From Collinsella sp. AF23-4AC (GTDB taxonomy: Bacteria > Actinomycetota > Coriobacteriia > Coriobacteriales > Coriobacteriaceae), in NCBI RefSeq assembly GCF_003462685.1, contig NZ_QRVE01000026.1, forward strand, positions 1 through 18,366: a stretch of DNA of 18,366 nt. Direction: 5' to 3'. A program made the translations under genes and the position numbers. Position 1 is the stretch's first letter. Each line of letters opens with the position of its first letter. The notes below the pieces were generated by a model, which made no database searches, was not told the origin of the DNA, and saw only the letters and a program-made list of their open reading frames with translations. Shown one piece after another: positions 6,500 through 12,624 of this stretch.

Positions 6500-7438
6500 T
6501 TACCTCCCCATTGCGCAGAAGAGCTCGCGGACAAGCTCGGCTGCCTTAATCGCGTCGTTTGCATCGATAACGGATTGGATCTTCTCCATGCCTACGGTCT
6601 CGATTGCATCGTTGAGCAGATGAATCATCTGGTCGTTCTGCGTAGCCTCGCCGGCAGCGGGTTCGATGACCGGGAACGTGTCGAAGTAGATCGCGCTGTC
6701 GTACCCGTGCTTCTTCACGTAGTAGAGGAACTCGAGGGTCTTCACCGGCGTGGACGTACCAATCATAAGGCCATCATCGAAGCGACCGTTGCCGTCGTTT
6801 AGGTGAATGCCGTAGAGCTTGCCCTCGCGGCCGAACAGGTCGACGGCCATGGCGGGGTTCTCGTGCTTCATGAGCATGTGGCAGTAGTCCAGCGTGACGC
6901 CCAGGTTCGGGCGGTCTGCAGCGTTGAGGATCATGCCGGTCATGCCCATGGAGTCGATGAACGCGTACGCGCGCTCCTCGTAGGGTTTGTACTCGATCGA
7001 GATCTTGAGGTCGGGCGCATAATCGCAGACCTTCTGGAATGCGGCTACGAGCTGGTCGAAGACGCGAGCATAGGCGATCTGGAAGCTGTAGTCGAAACCG
7101 TCGTGGCCGAGCCAGATGGTCACCGTGTTGCCACCGGCAGTGCGGCAGTAGTCGCACGCCTCGTAGCAGAGCTCAAGGGCTTCCGCGGCAAGGGCATCAT
7201 CGGCATTGCCCAGGTCACCGTTGAGGAACGCGTTGCGGAAGCGCAGCGCGCAGCCGTTCAGCTGCAGTTCGTGAGCTGCGAGCTTGGCGGCCATGTCCTC
7301 CGCCGTGACACCTGTGCAGTGCTCGGGGTAGTTGAGGTCGACGTGCGTGAGGCCCACGCTCTGGAACTCCGCGAACACGCGATCAAGATTCTTGTCGCCA
7401 TCGCGAAAATAGGAGTTGATACGAGTTGCAAGCTTCAT
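6500..7438 (-). CDS. Sugar isomerase/epimerase-like TIM-barrel protein
   Basis: A 312-residue xylose-isomerase-like TIM-barrel protein. Likely metal ligands are E149 (SIEYKPYE), D184 and H187 (LDYCH), H212 and D215 (GIHLNDG), and an acidic residue around D253. The EYKPYEERAY segment recalls L-rhamnose isomerases of the Pseudomonas type, some of which also convert allose to allulose. It is probably a cytoplasmic aldose-ketose isomerase or epimerase acting on the sugar or sugar phosphate brought in by the coupled PTS. The frame is open to 7567, but ATG 7438 has an AAAGGA ribosome binding site and matches the usual MKLATRIN opening. It is first in a two-gene unit with EIIBC. The precise reaction is not decidable here. 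Confidence 0.85.
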   Translation of the reverse strand: MKLATRINSYFRDGDKNLDRVFAEFQSVGLTHVDLNYPEHCTGVTAEDMAAKLAAHELQLNGCALRFRNAFLNGDLGNADDALAAEALELCYEACDYCRTAGGNTVTIWLGHDGFDYSFQIAYARVFDQLVAAFQKVCDYAPDLKISIEYKPYEERAYAFIDSMGMTGMILNAADRPNLGVTLDYCHMLMKHENPAMAVDLFGREGKLYGIHLNDGNGRFDDGLMIGTSTPVKTLEFLYYVKKHGYDSAIYFDTFPVIEPAAGEATQNDQMIHLLNDAIETVGMEKIQSVIDANDAIKAAELVRELFCAMGR

Positions 7439-7463
7439 GCTTCTACGTCCTTTACCTTCGTCC

Positions 7464-7488
7464 TTAATCGTTTCTGCTCGTTCGAGCA
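7464..7488 (-). promoter_or_regulatory. Two adjacent operator-like sites before the isomerase gene
   Basis: TTAATCGTTT (7464-7473) matches the core of the alsE repeats. Directly beside it TGCTCG-TT-CGAGCA (7475-7488) is a perfect palindrome sharing CTCGTTC with the inverted repeat before the deoR-type gene. A -10-like TATAGA lies at 7499-7494 on the minus strand, placing both sites over or just after the start of transcription. This suggests joint control by the LacI- and DeoR-type proteins. Confidence 0.5.
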
Positions 7489-7588
7489 CCTGATCTATAT
7501 CCGTAATTCGATAAGGGCCGCCGCCTGCGCGCCGGGGCTTACCCTGTGACATGTAGATTACTGCCACGTAAGTTCATTTTCAATCAAT

Positions 7589-7617
7589 ATTTTTCATTCT
7601 TTTTCTCATTGTGTCAG
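7589..7617 (-). promoter_or_regulatory. Alternative upstream promoter for the isomerase-PTS unit
   Basis: On the minus strand CTGACA (7617-7612) is followed after 17 bases by AAAAAT (7594-7589) in an AT-rich stretch (7567-7720). It is weaker evidence than a consensus promoter. The 7489-7720 region otherwise holds no gene. Confidence 0.3.
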
Positions 7618-7780
7618 AGTTTTTCACTGCAAATGGCCATCTACCTTGTGGTTTTGCTGTTAATCAAGTTTGACCATTCTTGATACTATTTGATTTAATC
7701 TGAACTTAACTACCGTTTACAGGCGAAAATCAACCGTTCGCCGGCGACGGTGACGCAAAATGAAGAAAGCTTGCATGGGG

Positions 7781-7809
7781 TTGACACGGTAAACCCCCTC
7801 GTCAAAAAT
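7781..7809 (+). promoter_or_regulatory. mgtA: Promoter of the mgtA leader transcript
   Basis: A consensus -35 TTGACA (7781-7786), a 17-base spacer and AAAAAT (7804-7809, 4 of 6 matches to TATAAT). Transcription would start near 7816, giving a leader of about 300 bases before the ATPase gene. Confidence 0.6.
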
Positions 7810-7877
7810 ACGGGCGGATTGAAACGGGTACAAGGTGCCTGGAGCGCGCCCTGCGCCCGGCCTTAAGGAGGTGTGCC

Positions 7878-7949
7878 ATGGAAGGCAGTCATAGTCGAAA
7901 AACCTGCATGTCGCCCTCGGCACGCCACGAGGATTCCCCGCTCGCATAA
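7878..7949 (+). CDS. Short leader ORF upstream of the magnesium ATPase
   Basis: A 23-codon ORF, MEGSHSRK...HEDSPLA, starts at ATG 7878. It has a near-perfect AAGGAGG six bases upstream and stops at TAA 7947-7949. It lies 170 bases before the mgtA start codon, inside the predicted leader. In enterobacteria a short ORF (mgtL) in the mgtA leader senses magnesium and proline supply through ribosome stalling or destabilisation. This peptide has an acidic, proline-containing end (EDSP), a loose resemblance to the acidic/proline motif of MgtL; the sequences are not homologous as far as I can see. The last codons overlap segments (7935-7945) that can pair with 8028-8042. Function is inferred from position; it could also be a chance ORF, though the ribosome binding site argues otherwise. 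Confidence 0.55.
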   Translation: MEGSHSRKTCMSPSARHEDSPLA

Positions 7950-8118
7950 ACGCCAGCAGCCGATCGCTGTCACTCATTCACGAGCACAAGCACCATAAAA
8001 CTCACCACAAAGCTGCCTGTCCTCTTTACGGGGATTCGCGAGCATGACGTGAGCGACATCTAGGTTTTTTGAAGCAAATACGACACGTACGCTAACTCCC
8101 TTCAACAAGGAGGACCCT

Positions 8119-10887
8119 ATGCTGATGCTCAAAACCGCCACGGTTCTCGAAGCCATCTCCAAGCGCCGCCGCACGGCGCGCCCTGCCGCTCATACCGGCC
8201 TGTCCAAGAACACCATCTTCGCCGCCACCCATAGCGCCGAGGACGCCCTCGCGCTGCTCAACGCCACAGCCGACGGCCTCACCGCCGCGCAGGCAACCGA
8301 GCGCCTGAACGCCGTCGGCCCCAACACCATCGAGGCGCCGACCAAGACGCTCGCCCGCCGCATCGCCGACGCGTTCGTCGATCCCTTCGCCGGCATCCTC
8401 GCCGCCCTCGCACTGGTCTCGCTCTACATCGACGTGCTCGCCGTGCCCGAGCCGCAGCGCGACCCCTCCACGGTCATCGTCATTGGCATCATGCTGCTGG
8501 TATCGGGCGGCATGAAGTTTATCCAAGAGGCCCGCAGCGGCAATGCGGCCGAGGCCCTTAAGGACCTGGCCTCCAACACTTGCACCGCCCTGCGCGACGG
8601 TAAGTGCATCGAGATCCCCTTCGACGAGCTCGTTCCCGGCGATATGATCCGCCTCTCTGCCGGCGATATGGTGCCGGCAGATGCCCGCATCATCACCGCG
8701 CGCGACCTGTTTGTGATCGAGTCCGCACTCACCGGCGAGAGCGAGGCCGTCGAAAAGACCGCTGCCATCACCGTCGCCGAGGGTGCCGACAGCTCCGCAC
8801 TGCCACTCTCTGCCTGCAAGAACATCGTTTTTACCGGCACCTCCGTGCAAAACGGCACCGCCATGGCGCTTGTCATTGCCACCGGCTCGGACACCTACCT
8901 GGGCGGCATCGCCAAGATGCTCAACGGGCGCGGCGAAAAGAGTGCGTTTGACCGCGGCGTCTCGAGCGTCTCCATGTTGCTCGTACGTCTCATGCTCGTT
9001 ATGGCTCCGGCCGTCTTTGCCATCAACGCCGCCACCAAGGGCAACGTCATCGACGCACTGCTGTTCGCCACGAGCGTGGCCGTGGGCATCACGCCGCAGA
9101 TGCTTCCCGTCATCGTGACCACGAGCCTGTCGCAGGGCGCCAAGGACCTCGCCCGTCGTCAGGTTATCGTCAAGGAGCTGCCGGCAATCCAAAACCTCGG
9201 CGCGATGGACGTCCTGTGCTGCGACAAGACCGGCACCCTCACCGAAGACCGCATCGTGCTCGAGCGCTACCTCAACACCGACGGCAACGAGGACGCACGC
9301 GTGCTGCGTCATGCGTTTTTGAACAGCTTCTTCCAGACCGGCCTCAAAAACCTTATCGACCTGGCCGTTATCGACCGTGCCGATATGACGCCCTCGACCG
9401 TCGTGCCCGATTCCATGCTGGGCCAGAGCCTGCGCGACCGCTATACCAAGGTCGACGAGGTTCCCTTCGATTTTTCGCGCCGTCGCCTGAGCGTAGTTGT
9501 CGCCGATGCCCAAGGCAAAACCCAGATGGTCACCAAGGGAGCTGCCGAGGAAATGCTCGATATCTGCTCCTTTGTCGAGGTCGATGGGGCCGCCCAGCCG
9601 CTCACCGAAGATAAGCTCGTCCAGATTCGCCAGCAGGTCGCTGGGCTCAATGCCGAGGGCCTGCGCGTGATTGCCGTGGCGCAGAAAACCAATCCGCGCT
9701 GCGTGGGCGAGTTTGGCATTGCCGACGAATGCGACATGGTGTTGATGGGCTTTTTGGCCTTCCTCGATCCACCCAAAGCAAGTGCCGCGGGCGCCGTCGC
9801 CACCCTCGAGGCCAAGGGCGTGGCAGTCAAGGTCCTGACCGGCGACAACGATCGCGTCGCCGCCACCGTCTGCGAGCAAATCGGTATCGACGCGAGCAAT
9901 GTCTTGCTGGGCTCCGAGATCGATGCGCTCGATGACGCCGAGCTTGCCGTGCGCGCCGAGAAAACCCATCTGTTCGCCAAGCTCTCGCCGCTGCAGAAGG
10001 CGCGCCTGGTGCGCGTCATGCGCGAGCTGCTCGGCCACACCGTGGGCTTTATGGGCGATGGCATCAACGACGCCGCCGCCATGCGCGCGAGCGACTGCGG
10101 CATCTCGGTCGATTCGGCCGTCGACATCGCCAAGGAATCCGCCGATATCATCTTGCTCCAGAAGGACCTGGGCGTGCTCGAGCGCGGCATCATCGAAGGC
10201 CGCCGCACCTACGGCAACCTGCTCAAGTACCTCAAGACCACGGTGAGCTCCAACTTTGGCAACGTGCTGTCCGTGACCGTCGCGAGCCTGTTCTTGCCGT
10301 TTTTGCCCATGAGCGCCCTGCAGCTGGTGCTGCTGTCGCTCGTCTACGAGATCGTGTGCATCGCGCTGCCGTGGGACACCGTCGACGACGCCTGGACTGC
10401 CCGTCCGCGCGCTTGGGACGCCGCGTCCATCAAGGGCTTTATGCTCGAGCTGGGCCCCGTGAGCTCGCTGTTTGACATCGTGACCTTTGCCGCGCTCTTC
10501 TTTGTGGTATGCCCCGCCGCCGTGGGCGCAAGCTGGTCCGAGCTTGCCGCCGCGGGCAACGTCGCAGGCATGACGGCCTTTGCAGCACTCTTCCAGAGCG
10601 GCTGGTTCGTTGAGTCCATGTGGTCGCAGACACTCGTGATCCACATGCTGCGCTCCCCGCGCCTGCCGAGCCCGCGCGACCACGCCGCGCCCGCGCTGTG
10701 CGTTCTCACCATACTGGGCCTGGCGCTCGTCACTTGGCTACCGGCAAGCCCCATCGCCGATGCACTCGGCCTCATGACACTGCCCACGAGCTTTTTCGCG
10801 CTGCTCATCGGCATCGTCACCGCCTACATCGCGCTCACCCAGCTGGCCAAGCGCCGCTACATTGCCCGCCACGGCGAGCTGCTGTAG
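8119..10887 (+). CDS. mgtA: Magnesium-translocating P-type ATPase
   Basis: A 922-residue P3B-type ATPase of the MgtA/MgtB family that imports Mg2+ across the membrane using ATP. In order: a short basic N-terminus; a cation-ATPase N-terminal region; membrane spans around 88-132; the actuator domain with TGES (205-208); M4 with GITPQMLP (323-330); the phosphorylation site DKTGTLT at D369; the nucleotide-binding segment KGAAEEML; the hinge GDGIND (646-651); and a C-terminal group of membrane spans. AIQNLGAMDVLC and FLNSFFQTGLKNLID closely follow E. coli MgtA. Where E. coli MgtA has TPEMLP in M4, this protein has TPQMLP (Q327). The start at 8119 follows AAGGAGGA. It is a lone gene with its own promoter and long leader, so expression probably follows magnesium supply. 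Confidence 0.93.
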   Translation: MLMLKTATVLEAISKRRRTARPAAHTGLSKNTIFAATHSAEDALALLNATADGLTAAQATERLNAVGPNTIEAPTKTLARRIADAFVDPFAGILAALALVSLYIDVLAVPEPQRDPSTVIVIGIMLLVSGGMKFIQEARSGNAAEALKDLASNTCTALRDGKCIEIPFDELVPGDMIRLSAGDMVPADARIITARDLFVIESALTGESEAVEKTAAITVAEGADSSALPLSACKNIVFTGTSVQNGTAMALVIATGSDTYLGGIAKMLNGRGEKSAFDRGVSSVSMLLVRLMLVMAPAVFAINAATKGNVIDALLFATSVAVGITPQMLPVIVTTSLSQGAKDLARRQVIVKELPAIQNLGAMDVLCCDKTGTLTEDRIVLERYLNTDGNEDARVLRHAFLNSFFQTGLKNLIDLAVIDRADMTPSTVVPDSMLGQSLRDRYTKVDEVPFDFSRRRLSVVVADAQGKTQMVTKGAAEEMLDICSFVEVDGAAQPLTEDKLVQIRQQVAGLNAEGLRVIAVAQKTNPRCVGEFGIADECDMVLMGFLAFLDPPKASAAGAVATLEAKGVAVKVLTGDNDRVAATVCEQIGIDASNVLLGSEIDALDDAELAVRAEKTHLFAKLSPLQKARLVRVMRELLGHTVGFMGDGINDAAAMRASDCGISVDSAVDIAKESADIILLQKDLGVLERGIIEGRRTYGNLLKYLKTTVSSNFGNVLSVTVASLFLPFLPMSALQLVLLSLVYEIVCIALPWDTVDDAWTARPRAWDAASIKGFMLELGPVSSLFDIVTFAALFFVVCPAAVGASWSELAAAGNVAGMTAFAALFQSGWFVESMWSQTLVIHMLRSPRLPSPRDHAAPALCVLTILGLALVTWLPASPIADALGLMTLPTSFFALLIGIVTAYIALTQLAKRRYIARHGELL

Positions 10888-10924
10888 CAAGTAGACGGAA
10901 AACACCCTGCCAGCTGCCGTTGCC

Positions 10925-10960
10925 GCTGCCGATATCGACACCGCTGTCGACATCGGCAGC
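10925..10960. repeat. Hairpin after mgtA, 16-base arms
   Basis: GCTGCCGATATCGACA (10925-10940) and TGTCGACATCGGCAGC (10945-10960) pair with one mismatch around CCGC. It lies 37 bases after the mgtA stop codon. No T run follows on either strand, so it may help end or protect the transcript but is not a standard terminator. Confidence 0.55.
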
Positions 10961-10973
10961 CTATCCCCTCAGC

Positions 10974-11040
10974 AGTTGCGGTGAAATAGTTCCTGTTTAA
11001 AGTCCCGCGACTTTGATTTAGGGACTATTCCACCGCAACT
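10974..11040. repeat. Large imperfect palindrome between convergent genes
   Basis: Arms 10974-11004 and 11009-11040 start and end with AGTTGCGGTG and CACCGCAACT, pair for most of their 31-32 bases and leave a CCGC loop. The outer 17 bases match with one mismatch, and the inner six (AAAGTC/GACTTT) are perfect. It looks like a mobile or dispersed extragenic palindrome that could also stop convergent transcription. Confidence 0.6.
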
Positions 11041-11053
11041 TAGTAAGAGACTG

Positions 11054-11112
11054 GGTTGTTTGGCAACCGAGCGAAGCCCGGGTAGCGGACGAGACGGACG
11101 CTAACGCCCGGG
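11054..11112 (-). repeat. Hairpins overlapping the end of the DUF4038 gene
   Basis: CCCGGGTAGCG (11077-11087) pairs with CGCTA (11099-11103) and, past a three-base bulge, CCCGGG (11107-11112). The stem includes the gene's stop codon. A second small stem GGTTG/CAACC is at 11054-11068. No T run follows on the minus strand. Confidence 0.4.
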
Positions 11113-12414
11113 GGCCAGGATCACCAGCGCGTCGTGCTCAAAGGGATGCTGAGCCACGCGCACGGTGCCGTCACCGTTATCGCGGACGGGCAGTCTGGCG
11201 ATGCGCTTGTCCTCCATGTCGAGGGCCGTCGCCGTCCAGCCGCGCGCGCCGTCGAGCTTAAACTTGAGCGCCGTGGTGCGCGGCAGGTACGTGACGACGC
11301 GATCGCCAACACGTGCCACACGGATGGCCTCGCGCGCGTCATCGAGGAGCTCCTGCGCCGGAACCACGGCAAGCGCGTCGTCGGCAGCCGTGGCACCCAG
11401 GCCGGCAAGCACATGCTCAATCGCGCCAAAGTCCCACACGCCCGCAAACTGCAGGCACTCTTGCCAGCGGAACGGCATATCAAAGCCCTCTCCCAGCACC
11501 GAGCCCTGGCTCTTGCTGGTCTGCCAGTTCCAAACGCCGTGCGCACCGTAGGTCACGCCGGCACTGGCGCCAGCAAGAATGCTCGACCATACGCTCGCGC
11601 GGCAATCCTGCGCGGTGAAGCGCCAGTAGACGTTGCGCGACGCACCCATCTGCTCGTAGCAGGGCTCCGAGTTGACCATCGGCTTTTTGGGATAGTTGGC
11701 GGTAAAGTCCCGCGGCAGGCGCCAGGCCTCGGGCTGGCCCTCGTAGTTGTGGCCGGGCTGGAACATGTAAAAGTCCAGACGGTCTAGGTACTGTGCCGGA
11801 ATGGTGCGGTTAGCGCGGTTGATATGCATGGTGCGCAGGGCCTCGGGCGCGCGTTTGACGACTTCGTCGAGGGCGTCCTCGTAGTAGGCAATCGCCTCGT
11901 CGCTGGTAAAGTCGGTATCGCCCGCCACCACGTAGACGGGGTCGAACTCGCCCAAGTTCTCGACGACGCGGGCAACGTGGGCACGAACCTCCTCGTGCGG
12001 CATAACCTCGGCACCGCAATGCTCGGCAATCTTGGCGCCCCAGGTACCGGGCACGTAGTTGCACCACATAAGCACGAGTGCCGGACGAATGCCGTGCTCG
12101 ACGGCAGCGCGACACATGGCGGCGGCACGATCCCAGTACGCTTGGTTGGGTCGGGACCAATCAAAATGCACGCCGTCCTCGCTGGCATAGGGCCAAATGC
12201 CCAGATCGGGGCAGCAGCGATCCCACTGCGGCAGCGTGTTGATCTGCAGCACGTTCATGCCCTGCTCGGCGCGACGGGTCAGATAGTAGTCCCAATCGGC
12301 CTCGGTAATACTCGTAAACGCGCTCCAGCACGTATCGGCAAACCAAAAGAACGGTTTGCCCTCGCACAAAAAGCTGTCCTGACGACCGTTAACGGTCAGC
12401 TTTCCCAAACTCAT
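11101..12414 (-). CDS. DUF4038 (apiosidase-like, GH140-type) glycoside hydrolase
   Basis: A 437-residue protein with the DUF4038 catalytic TIM-barrel fold known from apiosidase-like enzymes, followed by a small beta-rich C-terminal domain (about 350-437). Typical features are GKPFFWFADTCW (19-30), ITEADWDYYLTRRAEQGMNVLQI, the likely catalytic D166 in VVAGDTDF and E250 in VNSEPCYE, and the SAGVTYGAHGVWNW segment. No signal peptide is seen, so it should act in the cytoplasm on a glycoside imported by the neighbouring PTS. The start is a choice between ATGs at 12420 and 12414; AAAGGA is seven bases from the second but only one from the first, so I use 12414. It lies downstream of the PTS gene on the same strand behind a terminator, so it may depend on readthrough. 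Activity on apiose is not shown. Confidence 0.82.
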   Translation of the reverse strand: MSLGKLTVNGRQDSFLCEGKPFFWFADTCWSAFTSITEADWDYYLTRRAEQGMNVLQINTLPQWDRCCPDLGIWPYASEDGVHFDWSRPNQAYWDRAAAMCRAAVEHGIRPALVLMWCNYVPGTWGAKIAEHCGAEVMPHEEVRAHVARVVENLGEFDPVYVVAGDTDFTSDEAIAYYEDALDEVVKRAPEALRTMHINRANRTIPAQYLDRLDFYMFQPGHNYEGQPEAWRLPRDFTANYPKKPMVNSEPCYEQMGASRNVYWRFTAQDCRASVWSSILAGASAGVTYGAHGVWNWQTSKSQGSVLGEGFDMPFRWQECLQFAGVWDFGAIEHVLAGLGATAADDALAVVPAQELLDDAREAIRVARVGDRVVTYLPRTTALKFKLDGARGWTATALDMEDKRIARLPVRDNGDGTVRVAQHPFEHDALVILAPGR

Positions 12415-12548
12415 CTGCATGTCCTTTCGTTTGATAAAGGAGTTGCGAACCGGCAGATTCTTTCGCGATAACCCCGCGCGAAAGCACCTGGCGCTTAGCA
12501 AGCCCCGGCGAGTAGGTGCCACGCGCCCCTAATCAGTCTACCTTGCAA

Positions 12549-12582
12549 GAAAGGCCCCGCCGGGCTTACGCCTGACGGGGCC
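12549..12582 (-). terminator. Rho-independent terminator after the second PTS gene
   Basis: GGCCCCG (12553-12559) and CGGGGCC (12576-12582) pair, with further inner pairing GGGC/GCCT. On the minus strand the stem is followed by TTTCTTGC. It lies 43 bases past the stop codon of the EIIBC gene and separates it from the DUF4038 gene. Confidence 0.8.
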
Positions 12583-12624
12583 CTGTCGTGTAGGTGAGGT
12601 CTTATGCGACCGAATGGCTTGGCC

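Noticed and set aside
5084..6802. 572-codon open frame opposite the first PTS gene
   Set aside because: It spans the end of one real gene and part of another on the other strand, is low in hydrophobic residues and rich in D/H/E/G. It is a shadow of EIIBC codon bias.
7439..7567. N-terminal extension of the isomerase (43 residues)
   Set aside because: Open in frame but without a ribosome binding site at the GTG or ATG. The family opening MKLATRIN with AAAGGA upstream fits better, and the extension contains operator-like sites.
7816..8118. M-box magnesium riboswitch before mgtA
   Set aside because: I looked for the conserved M-box core sequence and did not find it by eye. A covariance-model search would be needed to exclude it.
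7717..8174. Two minus-strand frames (86 and 66 codons) in the mgtA leader
   Set aside because: No ribosome binding sites and no family. They are opposite the predicted leader transcript.
8092..10683. 863-codon open frame antisense to mgtA
   Set aside because: The composition (rich in G, A, H, D, E, with no recognisable motif) is that of the complement of a GC-rich gene. The plus-strand frame has all P-type ATPase motifs.
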